Shown: positions 17,580-27,029, counted from the first letter of the stretch. The stretch: 64,000 nucleotides of DNA from JAGBWK01 sp964462445 (GCA_964462445.1 CAYWXG010000007.1:1-64000), one strand, 5' to 3'. Notes: generated by a model from the sequence alone, not told the origin. Numbers and translations: made by a program.

Positions 17580-18943
17580 GAGAGGATATCGACCAATATA
17601 TCAGTGAAATCCGCGATATCATAAATCGTCGCGATGAGGAGTTGGCACATGCCGAACTAGAGCAGATGCACCCTGCCGACATTGCAGAATTGTATCAAGC
17701 GCTTGATCTTGAGGAGGCAGAATATCTTTATAATCTACTTGATGAGGATACTCGAGCCGATGTGTTGATGGAGCTTGATGAAGAGGATCGCCGAAAGCTC
17801 CTCTCCAATATGCCTGCAAAAGAGATTGCGACACAGGTGATTGACCACCTTGAGTCGGACGAGGCGGTGGACCTTATTCAAGAGCTTGATGAAGATGAGC
17901 GCGACGAAATTCTCTCCCACATCAACGATGTAGAACAAGCCGGCGACATTATCGACCTTTTGAAGTATGACGAAGATACTGCGGGAGGATTGATGGGTAC
18001 GGAAATGATAGTGGTCAATGAAAATTGGTCAATGCCTGAATGTATCAAGCAGATGAGAATGCAGGCAGAGGATATGGACGAAATCTACTACGTCTATGTT
18101 GTTGACAATGATGATCGCTTGAAAGGGATTTTGCCGTTGAAAACGCTTATTACACGTCCTTCAGTATCGAAGATAAAGCATATAATGGAAAATGACCCGG
18201 TGTCGGTCAAAACAGATACACCTATTGATGATGTGGCGCTCGACTTTGAGAAATATGACCTTGTAGCCATGCCTGTGGTTGATTCTATCGGTAGGCTTGT
18301 CGGTAGAATAACAGTCGACGACGTCATGGACCAGGTACGTGAATCATCGGAACGTGACTACCAGTTGGCATCAGGTCTTTCTTCCGATGTCGATGCTTCC
18401 GACTCTATCCTTGCGCAGACCAAGGCTCGCATTCCATGGCTATTGATAGGAATTGTGTCGGGTATACTTGCGTCGTTGATATTATCGGGGTTTGAGGAAC
18501 AAATACACGCAGTTACGGCATTGGCGTTGTTCATTCCTATCATAGGAGGAACGGGAGGTAACGTCGGAGTGCAGGCTTCTGCAATAGTAGTACAAGGTCT
18601 TGCCAATGGTACGCTCGACATCACTGAGTTTGCCAAGCAGTTGTGGAAGGAAGTGAGAGTGGGGTTGCTCAATGCAACAATTATTGCCGGCGCGATATTA
18701 GTGTATAATCTGATAATGTTGCCGGAAGATTTAGCTGTCACATTATCGGTAGCAGTTTCATTGTTTATTGTTGTAATGTTTGCGACGTTGCTTGGGACAA
18801 TCGTGCCATTGACGCTTGAGAAGTTAAATATTAACCCGGCGCTTGCGACAGGTCCCTTTATTCAGATTTCAAACGATATCGTGGGGTTGGTAATCTACGT
18901 GTTGATTTCCACCTGTTTCCTTGATATATTTAGTCACGGTTAA
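17576..18943 (+). CDS. mgtE: magnesium transporter MgtE
   Basis: Inner-membrane Mg2+ channel/transporter. The 455-aa protein has the family order: acidic N-terminal superhelical domain (about 1-130, HPADIAELYQALD), paired CBS domains that sense cytosolic Mg2+ (about 135-260, GGLMGTEM, VDDVMDQV), and a C-terminal five-helix membrane domain (about 285-455) with the GGTGGNVGVQ pore-region segment. It overlaps rsmA by 4 bp. No Mg2+ riboswitch-like leader is possible in that arrangement. Confidence 0.96.
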   Translation: MREDIDQYISEIRDIINRRDEELAHAELEQMHPADIAELYQALDLEEAEYLYNLLDEDTRADVLMELDEEDRRKLLSNMPAKEIATQVIDHLESDEAVDLIQELDEDERDEILSHINDVEQAGDIIDLLKYDEDTAGGLMGTEMIVVNENWSMPECIKQMRMQAEDMDEIYYVYVVDNDDRLKGILPLKTLITRPSVSKIKHIMENDPVSVKTDTPIDDVALDFEKYDLVAMPVVDSIGRLVGRITVDDVMDQVRESSERDYQLASGLSSDVDASDSILAQTKARIPWLLIGIVSGILASLILSGFEEQIHAVTALALFIPIIGGTGGNVGVQASAIVVQGLANGTLDITEFAKQLWKEVRVGLLNATIIAGAILVYNLIMLPEDLAVTLSVAVSLFIVVMFATLLGTIVPLTLEKLNINPALATGPFIQISNDIVGLVIYVLISTCFLDIFSHG

Positions 18944-18963
18944 AGTGCCTGCGATAAATTAGC

Positions 18964-19455
18964 CTATTGTTTTAGAGTGGACTGGGCATTGTAGCCCGGT
19001 GTGTTGCGAAAAGAGAGGGTGGCAAAGCTATTAGTGGCTTCAGATTCATATCGCAACCAATATCGTTGTTCCTGACGTAGGAAATCAAGTTCGAAAATAG
19101 CAGTGTCGACCGGGGTGTCGCCAAAACGCCCTTCACAAAGACGTTCGTAAACGGTAATGTTGGTGTCCTTTACGACAATTTTTGCACTGACAGCCCCTGA
19201 CGCATCTATACCTGAGATGCCGTTTCGTTGCAACCACACACATCCTTTATCATCGCAATTGATGGAAATGGAGGGTTGAGAATCAACCTCTATAGAATTC
19301 TTATTTACGGCATTTTCAAGGCTATTGCTCAGAATAGAGCCAATTAGATGTTCGTTCGCAGCCGTAGCGGAGTGAGGTTTGACTATATAAGCCAAAATGG
19401 CAGCAGCAGCGAGAAATAAAATTACGTAAAACTCTGTCGTGTGAAAAAAACTCAT
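18964..19455 (-). CDS. small membrane-anchored protein of unknown function
   Basis: 163-aa protein not recognised as a named family. One N-terminal hydrophobic segment (about residues 8-24, FYVILFLAAAAILAYIV) is followed by a soluble, probably extracytoplasmic, domain. That domain contains a CDDKGC cysteine pair near residue 69 and a beta-rich C-terminal half (RQEQRYWLRYESEA). I chose ATG at 19455; an upstream TTG at 19461 would overlap the -7 box. It is divergent from the M28 peptidase gene with only 44 bp between start codons, so the two may be co-regulated. It converges on mgtE with a 20-bp gap. Confidence 0.7.
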   Translation of the reverse strand: MSFFHTTEFYVILFLAAAAILAYIVKPHSATAANEHLIGSILSNSLENAVNKNSIEVDSQPSISINCDDKGCVWLQRNGISGIDASGAVSAKIVVKDTNITVYERLCEGRFGDTPVDTAIFELDFLRQEQRYWLRYESEATNSFATLSFRNTPGYNAQSTLKQ

Positions 19456-19458
19456 GTA

Positions 19459-19466
19459 CAAATATA
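19459..19466 (-). promoter_or_regulatory. -7 box for the minus-strand small membrane protein
   Basis: On the minus strand this reads TATATTTG, ending 3 nt before the ATG at 19455. If used, the mRNA would be leaderless or start inside the coding region. The only -33 candidate at suitable spacing is a weak TTTA. Confidence 0.5.
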
Positions 19467-19487
19467 CAACATTCGGTCAAATTTATG

Positions 19488-19495
19488 TAAATTTG
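19488..19495 (+). promoter_or_regulatory. -7 box for the M28 peptidase gene
   Basis: TAAATTTG ends 4 nt before the ATG at 19500. It is arranged back to back with the minus-strand box at 19459-19466, so both promoters are packed into about 44 bp. Confidence 0.5.
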
Positions 19496-19499
19496 GGGT

Positions 19500-20486
19500 A
19501 TGAAACATCTGATAAAAATTGCGTTAATTGTGTGTAGTGCGATAATCGCGACGTCGTGCGGAGGAAAAACCCCCGTGCAGGCTACATCTACGCAACTATC
19601 TGTAGAGGCGCAAAAAGGTCTTGCGGTCGAAGTGAATGCCGATTCGGTGTTTGCTTTTGTTGAGGCGCAGACATCTATGGGGCCTCGAGTGCCCGGCAAG
19701 GCGGGGCATAATCAATGCATGGCGTTTATTAAAGAGCGTCTTGCAGCGTATGGGGCTGTGGTGAGTGTGCAAGATACTGTATTTGCTCCTGCCGGAACAG
19801 AGTTGTTGCCGCAGCGCGTGCGCAATATTACCGGGCGATTTAATGTCGGAGCACCACGTCATGTGTTGCTTTTGGCTCATTATGACACTCGTCCGTGGGC
19901 AGATGAAGATGGCGACCCGGCAAATCATGATACACCTATATCCGGGGCAAATGATGGCGCCAGTGGAGTAGCAGTGTTGCTGGAAATTGCGCGATTGATG
20001 GAGCAATTACCTGATAATATTGAGATTGAGATGCTTTTTGTTGATGCAGAAGATGCCGGAAATCACACGGAAGATTTGTCGTGGTGTATCGGTTCGCAAG
20101 CATGGGCATCGGCTTTCGACCCATTAAGACGCCGTATACCCGAATATGCCATATTGCTTGATATGGTTGGTGGTAAAAATGCAATATTTCATCGCGAATA
20201 TTTTTCGGAGCAGTATGCATCGAAAATCAACAACAAAGTGTGGAACACGGCAAAACAACTTGGCTATGGGGAGCGTTTTCCTAATGAGATAGGAGGCGCG
20301 CTCAATGATGACCATATCCATATTTTGAGTGTGGGCATCCCTGCAATAGACATTGTAGAATCGGCTCATCCGTCGACGCAGTCATTTAATCCTACGTGGC
20401 ACACTCTTGAAGATAATATCAATAACATAGACCGAGCAACACTCAAAATGGTCGGTGATGTAGTAATAAATACAATATTTAGATAA
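19500..20486 (+). CDS. M28-family metallopeptidase / glutaminyl cyclase-like lipoprotein
   Basis: 328-aa lipoprotein: signal peptide and lipobox ending ATSC (Cys about 20). The M28 fold shows the zinc-ligand series: LLAHYDTRP (His and Asp near 123-125), ANDGASG near 151, VDAEDAG near 180, and the late HTLED histidine near 300. The arrangement resembles the glutaminyl-peptide cyclotransferase-like branch (QPCT), so it may cyclise N-terminal glutamine or cleave peptides in the periplasm. The sequence alone does not decide. sufE follows after 4 bp. Confidence 0.88.
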   Translation: MKHLIKIALIVCSAIIATSCGGKTPVQATSTQLSVEAQKGLAVEVNADSVFAFVEAQTSMGPRVPGKAGHNQCMAFIKERLAAYGAVVSVQDTVFAPAGTELLPQRVRNITGRFNVGAPRHVLLLAHYDTRPWADEDGDPANHDTPISGANDGASGVAVLLEIARLMEQLPDNIEIEMLFVDAEDAGNHTEDLSWCIGSQAWASAFDPLRRRIPEYAILLDMVGGKNAIFHREYFSEQYASKINNKVWNTAKQLGYGERFPNEIGGALNDDHIHILSVGIPAIDIVESAHPSTQSFNPTWHTLEDNINNIDRATLKMVGDVVINTIFR

Positions 20487-20490
20487 CATT

Positions 20491-20919
20491 ATGACAATCA
20501 ACGATAAACAACAGGAAATAATCGACGAATTTGCCGACATTGAGGATTGGATGGACCGCTATGCCTGCATCATAGATTTAGGGAATGCCCTTCCACCGAT
20601 CGATGAGAAGTATAAAACACCGGAACACCTTATAGAGGGGTGTCAAAGTAGGGTGTGGCTCAATGCGGAATATCGCGACGGGTTGGTATATTATACGGCA
20701 GATTCCGATGCAATCATCGTGAAGGGAATGATATCTATGCTTGTAGATGTATTGTCGGGACACACTCCACAAGAGATTCTTGATGCACAATTGCATTTTA
20801 TTGATGAGATAGGGTTGTCGACCCACTTGTCGCCCACCCGTTCCAACGGATTGCTTGCAATGGTGAAGCAGATGCGTCTCTATGCGTTGGCATTCAAGCA
20901 GCTCAACCCTTTGGCATAA
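20491..20919 (+). CDS. sufE: SufE family cysteine desulfuration protein
   Basis: Sulfur-acceptor protein that takes persulfide sulfur from SufS for Fe-S cluster assembly. The 142-aa length is normal. The acceptor cysteine lies in LIEGCQSRVW (near residue 52), the family signature. The rest of the Suf machinery is not in the window; sufE stands 4 bp after the M28 gene and 41 bp before mutS. Confidence 0.95.
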   Translation: MTINDKQQEIIDEFADIEDWMDRYACIIDLGNALPPIDEKYKTPEHLIEGCQSRVWLNAEYRDGLVYYTADSDAIIVKGMISMLVDVLSGHTPQEILDAQLHFIDEIGLSTHLSPTRSNGLLAMVKQMRLYALAFKQLNPLA

Positions 20920-20960
20920 AGGACCTTAATAATCTAATCCATTAAAACAAACGAGCTAAT

Positions 20961-23573
20961 ATGGCGAAGAAAATAGTCGAAACTCCATTGATGAAGCAGT
21001 ATTTCGAGATGAAGCAACGTCACCCCGATGCGGTGCTATTATTTCGAGTTGGAGACTTTTATGAGACATTTTCGGAAGATGCTATTGCCGCGTCGGAAAT
21101 ATTGGGCATTACACTGACTCGCCGAGCTAATGGTGCTGCGCAGTCGGTAGAACTTGCCGGATTTCCGCATCATGCGCTTGATACATATCTGCCCAAACTT
21201 GTGCGCGCCGGCAAACGAGTGGCCATATGCGAGCAACTTGAGGACCCCAAACTTACTAATAAGCTGGTAAAGAGAGGAATTACTGAGTTGGTTACCCCGG
21301 GAGTGTCGATAGGAGATAATTTGCTCGAAAATCGAGAAAACAACTTTCTTGCGGCAGTTTGTTTCGGAAGGGGAAGCACCGGAGTGTCGTTCCTCGATAT
21401 CTCAACCGGAGAATTTTTGGCGGCAGAGGGTAGTAATGACTATATCGGGAAATTATTGGCTAATTTTGCACCAAAAGAGGTGCTTGTGGAGCGAGATAGT
21501 CGCGCGCAACTTGATGCCACATTCAATGGGCGTTATCTTGCCATGGAGCTTGAAGATTGGGCATTTGCATTTGATAGTGCCAACGAGAGGCTTTTAAAAC
21601 ATTTCGAAACGGCGAGTCTCAAGGGGTTTGGAATACAGTCGATGCGTAGTGCAATTTCGGCATCGGGAGCTATATTGCATTATCTAGATATAACGCAACA
21701 TACGAAAATCTCACATATCACCTCAATATCGCGAATAGATGAGGAGCGATATGTGCGTTTGGACCGATTTACTGTGCGCAATTTGGAACTTGTGCAAAGT
21801 ATTGGAGAAGAGGGAAAGAGCTTGCTCGATGTTATAGACCGTACTATCAGTCCGATGGGAGCGCGATTGCTTCGAAGATGGTTGCTTTTCCCGCTGAAAG
21901 ATGTAGAGGAAATCAATTCGCGCTTGGATATAGTTGAATATTTCTTCCGCGACCCTGAAATGCGAGATGAGATGTCGCGCCAACTGTCGGCAATCGGCGA
22001 CCTCGAACGATTGATATCAAAAGTAGCTGTGGGTCGCATATCGCCTCGCGAGGTAGTTCAATTGCGCAATTCGGCAATGGCGATAGCGCCAATAGCGCGA
22101 ATGTGTATGGAGAGTGATTTACTTTCGCTTCACACCATTGGTGAGCAACTCAATCCATGCCGAGGCATGATAGAGCGAATCAGTGCCGAGATAGTGGATG
22201 ATGCACCGATAGCATTAAATCGAGGCATCGTGGTGCGCAGTGGCGTAGATGCCGAGCTTGATGAATTGCGTGATATTGCATATCGAGGGAAGGATTATTT
22301 GGCGCAGATACAGCAACGCGAAAGCGAAGCCACCGGAATAACGTCGCTCAAAATAGGATTTAACAACGTGTTTGGCTACTATATTGAGGTAACGAATACG
22401 CATAAAGATAAAGTGCCGGCAGAGTGGATACGCAAGCAGACATTGGTCAATGCCGAGCGATATATCACAGCCGAGCTCAAGGAATATGAGGAGAAGATAC
22501 TGACAGCGCAGGAGCGTATAGCGATAATAGAATCGCGAATATATAATTCATTGGTAGCATGGCTCAATAATTATGTTGCGGCCATACAGTTGGATTGCTC
22601 ATTGTTGGCACGACTCGACTGTCTACTCGGTTTCAGCCATGCGGCACTCTCAAATCGGTATAATCGACCGGTAGTTGACGATTCTCTCGTGCTTGATATG
22701 GTGGAGGGACGTCACCCCGTAATCGAGGCAGAACTGCCTCCGGGTCAGCCCTATATTTCAAATAGCGTATCGTTGGCCAACGACGGGTCGCAGGTGATGA
22801 TGATAACAGGCCCGAATATGTCGGGTAAATCCGCTCTGTTGCGTTCTGTTGCGCTCAATGTACTACTTGCCCAGATGGGGTCGTTTGTTGCGGCAGAGAG
22901 CCTTAAAATGGGCGTAATCGATAAGATATTCACTCGCGTGGGTGCGTCGGATAATATTTCGCTCGGAGAGTCGACATTTATGGTGGAGATGAACGAAGCG
23001 GCATCGATACTCAACAATATGTCGCAACGGTCGTTAATATTGTTTGACGAGTTGGGGCGTGGAACATCGACTTACGATGGTATATCGATAGCATGGGCTA
23101 TTGTGGAGCATATTCATGAGTCGCCGATGCAGCCGAAAACGCTTTTCGCAACCCACTATCATGAGCTCAACGAGATGGAGCGCCAATTCTCACGTGTGGT
23201 CAACTACAATGTGTCGGTCAAGGAGATAGATGGCAAAGTTGTATTTTTGCGCAAATTGGCACGAGGTGGTTCGGAGCATAGCTTTGGTATACATGTGGCG
23301 AAATTGGCGGGAATGCCGGCATCGATAGTGCGACGCGCCGATGATGTGTTGCGACATTTGGAAGAAGCAAATCGCCGTGACGGTCTTGCCCCGGAGAAGC
23401 AACTTGCCACGTTGGAGGCTCCGGCAGGTATGCAATTGTCGTTCTTCCAACTCGACGACCCGTTGTTGGCGCAAGTGAGAGATGCAATTATTGGTTTGGA
23501 TATCAACCGGTTGACGCCAATGGATGCGCTCAACAAACTCAACGATATACGTCAGATGCTGACAGGCAAATAA
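20961..23573 (+). CDS. mutS: DNA mismatch repair protein MutS
   Basis: Mismatch-recognition ATPase. The 870-aa protein is a full-length MutS1: the N-terminal mismatch-binding motif GDFYETF (about 31-37) carries the intercalating Phe and Glu. Connector, lever and clamp regions follow. The ABC-type ATPase has Walker A GPNMSGKS near 617, the ST-rich DELGRGTSTYDG signature near 695, and the FATHYHEL histidine switch. The C-terminal helix-turn-helix dimerisation region is present. Confidence 0.98.
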   Translation: MAKKIVETPLMKQYFEMKQRHPDAVLLFRVGDFYETFSEDAIAASEILGITLTRRANGAAQSVELAGFPHHALDTYLPKLVRAGKRVAICEQLEDPKLTNKLVKRGITELVTPGVSIGDNLLENRENNFLAAVCFGRGSTGVSFLDISTGEFLAAEGSNDYIGKLLANFAPKEVLVERDSRAQLDATFNGRYLAMELEDWAFAFDSANERLLKHFETASLKGFGIQSMRSAISASGAILHYLDITQHTKISHITSISRIDEERYVRLDRFTVRNLELVQSIGEEGKSLLDVIDRTISPMGARLLRRWLLFPLKDVEEINSRLDIVEYFFRDPEMRDEMSRQLSAIGDLERLISKVAVGRISPREVVQLRNSAMAIAPIARMCMESDLLSLHTIGEQLNPCRGMIERISAEIVDDAPIALNRGIVVRSGVDAELDELRDIAYRGKDYLAQIQQRESEATGITSLKIGFNNVFGYYIEVTNTHKDKVPAEWIRKQTLVNAERYITAELKEYEEKILTAQERIAIIESRIYNSLVAWLNNYVAAIQLDCSLLARLDCLLGFSHAALSNRYNRPVVDDSLVLDMVEGRHPVIEAELPPGQPYISNSVSLANDGSQVMMITGPNMSGKSALLRSVALNVLLAQMGSFVAAESLKMGVIDKIFTRVGASDNISLGESTFMVEMNEAASILNNMSQRSLILFDELGRGTSTYDGISIAWAIVEHIHESPMQPKTLFATHYHELNEMERQFSRVVNYNVSVKEIDGKVVFLRKLARGGSEHSFGIHVAKLAGMPASIVRRADDVLRHLEEANRRDGLAPEKQLATLEAPAGMQLSFFQLDDPLLAQVRDAIIGLDINRLTPMDALNKLNDIRQMLTGK

Positions 23574-23582
23574 TATTGGCAT

Positions 23583-23590
23583 TATTTTTG
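23583..23590 (+). promoter_or_regulatory. putative -7 box of slyD
   Basis: TATTTTTG lies 9 nt after the mutS stop and 50 nt before the slyD ATG. No strong -33 is seen. Confidence 0.4.
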
Positions 23591-23640
23591 TAGATATTAA
23601 ATAACGAAAAGAAAGTAAAATCAAGTAAACAATTATAACT

Positions 23641-24237
23641 ATGGAAAAAATCAAACCCGGCAAATATGTCGAAATAACTTACGATTTATATCAAGTAAAT
23701 GCCGACGGCAGTGAAAAACTCGTTCATCAAGTAGTACCGGAGGATCCTGAAAAGTTTGTTTTTGGAATCACTCAAGGAATGATTGAGCCACTTGAAACAG
23801 CGCTTGCAGGAAAAGAAGCAGGAAGCGTCTACGATGTTGTAGTATCGGCTAATGACGCATTCGGACCCTATGACCCCGAGCAGATTGTCACTTTGGAGAA
23901 AGATATTTTCGTTGTCGATGGCAAATTTGATAAAGAAATGATCAAGGTAGGCGCGCTTGTGCCTATGATGACTGCTGATGGATTCCGCATCAATGGTCTT
24001 GTTAAAGAGGTAACTGAAGAAAATGTAGTAATGGACTTCAATCATCCGTTGGCTGGCAAAGATGTACGTTTCAAGGGTGAAGTAAAGACCGTTCGCGATG
24101 CTACTCCCGAAGAGCTACAACCGGCACATGGTTGTGGTTGCGGATGTGGCTGTCACGATCATGAATGTGGCGATGATTGTGGCTGTGGCAGTGATGATTG
24201 CAATTGTACAGACGAATGCAACTGCGGATGCAAATAA
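23641..24237 (+). CDS. slyD: FKBP-type peptidyl-prolyl isomerase SlyD with metal-binding tail
   Basis: Cytoplasmic prolyl isomerase and chaperone. The 198-aa protein has the FKBP domain split by an insert-in-flap chaperone domain (about residues 1-150; GMIEPLETALAGKEAG, DAFGPYDPEQ). The C-terminal tail (about 162-198) is very rich in Cys, His and Asp (HGCGCGCGCHDHECGDDCG), as in SlyD proteins that bind Ni2+/Zn2+ and support hydrogenase maturation. A metal-storage or delivery role is inferred. Two terminator-like hairpins follow. Confidence 0.93.
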   Translation: MEKIKPGKYVEITYDLYQVNADGSEKLVHQVVPEDPEKFVFGITQGMIEPLETALAGKEAGSVYDVVVSANDAFGPYDPEQIVTLEKDIFVVDGKFDKEMIKVGALVPMMTADGFRINGLVKEVTEENVVMDFNHPLAGKDVRFKGEVKTVRDATPEELQPAHGCGCGCGCHDHECGDDCGCGSDDCNCTDECNCGCK

Positions 24238-24280
24238 AAATAGGACTCAAAATAGCTTAAATATTCAGGCATAAGCTGAT

Positions 24281-24312
24281 GATGGGGTATGAGCTTCGGC
24301 ACATACCCCATC
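24281..24312 (+). terminator. hairpin after slyD
   Basis: A perfect 11-bp stem GATGGGGTATG / CATACCCCATC (24281-24291 and 24302-24312) with a 10-nt loop. The tail TCTATTATTCT is only moderately T-rich. Confidence 0.6.
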
Positions 24313-24351
24313 TCTATTATTCTGAAAGATGAAGCTGCTTACGTAATATAA

Positions 24352-24390
24352 GAAAGAGGTCCACGAGATGAGTGGGCCTCTTTCGCGCTT
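24352..24390. terminator. bidirectional terminator between slyD and GH95 gene
   Basis: A 13-bp stem GAAAGAGGTCCAC / GTGGGCCTCTTTC (one U-G pair), 24352-24384, with a 7-nt loop, lies between the convergent slyD and GH95 genes. The short T run after GCGC is modest, so strength is uncertain. Confidence 0.6.
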
Positions 24391-24471
24391 TTCAGCTATG
24401 ATTGTTAGGTTTGTTAAAAAGGTTTTGACAGACCTTTTTTAGGAAGTTCAAACAATATCTCTTATAGTGAA

Positions 24472-26877
24472 TTACCAGTTGAGGTTGAGGGTTTGTCCGG
24501 CTTTGAGGTCGATCGTGGCGATATTGTCGGTGATTTTGGCGTTGACAATTTTGCCGTCGATTGTCATAGCTGGAACTACATTGTCCTTAATAAGGATGTT
24601 TACGCTGTGGTTTTTGCCTGCAACGAGGTCGGCTTTAACCGGTTTTGCGTCTTTCCAAGTGAGGTCAACAGTTATAGCCCCTTGAGCGCAAAGGCCTTTG
24701 ATTGAGCCGGTGGGCCAAGCAGAGGGTAGGGCGGGGAGGAATTCGATGAAGCCGTCGTAGCTCTGAACGAGCATGTCGCACATTCCGGCAACAGAAGCCT
24801 CTGTAGCATCGAAACTGAAGATATCGGAGGGAGCTCCGGCGATACCTTCGGGAGAAACCGTCATGAGGTTTTCACGAGTGAACGCTTTGAAGAGGTTTTG
24901 CAACCAACGATGAGATGTGTCACCTTCTTTTAGGAATGCGTAGAAGCATATCATATTACCTGTGCTCCATTCTGTGTCTTCCCAGTTGGGTGCAGAAGTT
25001 TGAACTTCGAGGCTGCGTTTTGCGGCTTCAAATAGCTCGGGAGTTTTGGTTGGAGAAATCATTCCGAATGGGTATAGTCCAACGAGATGAGAAGAGTGGC
25101 GGTGGGCTGGGTCGGAACGCACAGCATCATACATCAACCATTCTTTCACGAGGCCATCTTTACCAATAGTGACCGGAGGCAGGCGTTTGATATCTTTTTC
25201 AAGTTGTTTGCGGAATTTTTTGTCAACTCCGAGTATTTTAGAGCTTTCAATGCAAGCGGTGTAGATTCGTTCAACGATGAAGCGGTCGATAGTAGGCATC
25301 ATTGCGGCGCTGAAGTGAGAGCCGTCTCCGTCCATGATTTTATATCCGTTTTCGGGGGAGATGGAGGGTCCGGTCACCAAGTAGCCTGTAGCCGGGTCTT
25401 CCACCATGTAGTCAACGAAGAATTCAGCACAGCTTTTGAGGAGCGGATATCCTGTTTCGCGGAGGTAATTTTCGTCAAGAGTATATAGGTAGTGGCTCCA
25501 GAGTTCAGTGGCGAGCCAAGCTCCGGCTGTTACGTTCAATCCCCAACTGATGTCGCCCCCATTTGCGGTGTAGCCCCATGGGTTAGTTACAGTGTGAGCG
25601 CACCATCCGTCGCAACCATAGAGTTTTTTTGCAGTTTCGGCGCCATATTTGGCGAGGAGAGCCACATATTTGAACATAGGGATGTTGCACTCGGCGAGGT
25701 TGGCTTTATTGGGCGACCAATAGTTTTGATTGATGTTGATGTCGAGGTGATAATCGCAAGTCCATGCCATGTGGCAAGCGAGGTTGTCGTTCCAGATACC
25801 TTGTAAATTAGAGCAGAGTGTAGAATTCGGGCGAGAAGATGCGATTTGCATGTAGCGTCCGTATTGGAAGAAGATAGCATCGAAACCGGGGTCGACAACA
25901 CCGTTTTTAGCGAGGTAAAGGCGAGTGTCGGTAGGGAGGTCGTTGGTCATTTTGCCTCCAAGGTCAATTTCCATGCGGTTGAAAAGAGAAGAGTAGTCGG
26001 TGATATGGTCGGCACGAAGGGCGTTATATCCGCGAGCTAAAGCTTTATCGACGGTAGTTGAGGCTCTATCGGCGGGCGCGTCGTTATCGTAGTCGGTTCG
26101 CATGTCCCAAACGATAGTAGCAGAGTTTGCGGCAGTCACTTTGAGGGTGTTTCCTTCAGCTACTATATTCCCGCCGTCGGTGGCAATTTTGAATTTTCCG
26201 GCGAAGAACACACCGCCGGGACCAAACATGGGGTAGTCAACTTTACCTTCAAATGTCAATTCATTACCTGAAGCGGAGAAATTGGCGGCACGAAGGAAGT
26301 CGGTAGAAAGAGAGAATGATATGCTACCCGGCTTTTCTGCGGTGAAATTCATGGCGAGAACATCATCGGGATAGTCGCAAATGTATTCGCGATAGTGTTT
26401 CACTCCGTCAACTTTGAAAGAAGTAGAAGCGACAGCAGTTGCGAGGTTAAGGTCGCGACGATATTCGGTTATATTGTTAGAAGGTAGTTGGAAGTCAACC
26501 ACCATATCACCAAGGGGCAAGTGTGTCCCGAATGAGGTGTTGTGTCCTATTAGGTATTTGTGGGTCAAGTCGTTACCTCTTTGGAGGTCGCCATCGAAAA
26601 ATGCTTGACGAATTTCAGCGAGGTGTTCCGGACCGCAATAGTCGTTTTGTAGAGAGTCTCGTTGTCCTGCCCAAAGAGTAATTTCGTTGAGGGCGATTTT
26701 TTCTTGTTTGATACCGCCGTAAATCATTGCGCCTATACGCCCATTTCCTAATGGTGTGGCTGTGATCCATTCTTTAGCGGGAGATTGGTACCATAGTACT
26801 GCTTCAGCTTGCTTTGCATCAATCGATGAAATAGAAGTCAATGCGCATGCAGCGATAATGAAAGATTTCAAATTCAT
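24472..26877 (-). CDS. glycoside hydrolase family 95 (alpha-L-fucosidase/galactosidase type)
   Basis: 801-aa exported glycosidase with a signal peptide (residues about 1-20, ending SSIDA). The N-terminal GH95 beta-domain opens WYQSPAKEWITATPLGNGRIG and LNEITLWAGQ. The (alpha/alpha)6 catalytic domain carries the conserved Asn cluster NINQNYW (about 381-387), a GPSISPEN segment for the general acid Glu, and FSFDATEA for the catalytic Asp. GH95 enzymes invert alpha-1,2-L-fucose or alpha-L-galactose linkages on host or plant glycans; which one is unresolved. It is divergent from the FAS1/SusC/SusD operon. ATG at 26877 was chosen over an upstream TTG. Confidence 0.9.
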   Translation of the reverse strand: MNLKSFIIAACALTSISSIDAKQAEAVLWYQSPAKEWITATPLGNGRIGAMIYGGIKQEKIALNEITLWAGQRDSLQNDYCGPEHLAEIRQAFFDGDLQRGNDLTHKYLIGHNTSFGTHLPLGDMVVDFQLPSNNITEYRRDLNLATAVASTSFKVDGVKHYREYICDYPDDVLAMNFTAEKPGSISFSLSTDFLRAANFSASGNELTFEGKVDYPMFGPGGVFFAGKFKIATDGGNIVAEGNTLKVTAANSATIVWDMRTDYDNDAPADRASTTVDKALARGYNALRADHITDYSSLFNRMEIDLGGKMTNDLPTDTRLYLAKNGVVDPGFDAIFFQYGRYMQIASSRPNSTLCSNLQGIWNDNLACHMAWTCDYHLDININQNYWSPNKANLAECNIPMFKYVALLAKYGAETAKKLYGCDGWCAHTVTNPWGYTANGGDISWGLNVTAGAWLATELWSHYLYTLDENYLRETGYPLLKSCAEFFVDYMVEDPATGYLVTGPSISPENGYKIMDGDGSHFSAAMMPTIDRFIVERIYTACIESSKILGVDKKFRKQLEKDIKRLPPVTIGKDGLVKEWLMYDAVRSDPAHRHSSHLVGLYPFGMISPTKTPELFEAAKRSLEVQTSAPNWEDTEWSTGNMICFYAFLKEGDTSHRWLQNLFKAFTRENLMTVSPEGIAGAPSDIFSFDATEASVAGMCDMLVQSYDGFIEFLPALPSAWPTGSIKGLCAQGAITVDLTWKDAKPVKADLVAGKNHSVNILIKDNVVPAMTIDGKIVNAKITDNIATIDLKAGQTLNLNW

Positions 26878-26917
26878 GGTCAATTATTATTAGTAGGTTT
26901 GTGAATTTACGTAGGTA

Positions 26918-26940
26918 GTATGTCGAAGATTTCGACATAC
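26918..26940. repeat. inverted repeat in GH95 5' leader
   Basis: GTATGTCGAA-GAT-TTCGACATAC is a perfect 10-bp inverted repeat with a 3-nt loop. It lies 40 nt before the GH95 ATG and downstream of the putative promoter at 27030-27037, so it may be an mRNA hairpin or a repressor operator. Confidence 0.7.
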
Positions 26941-27029
26941 GGATAGGTGTAAATTTATGTTAATAAATAAAGATAGTTATTATTCTGACGATTACGAAAA
27001 GATGATTTTTTTTAGTTGTTCAGTCATTG

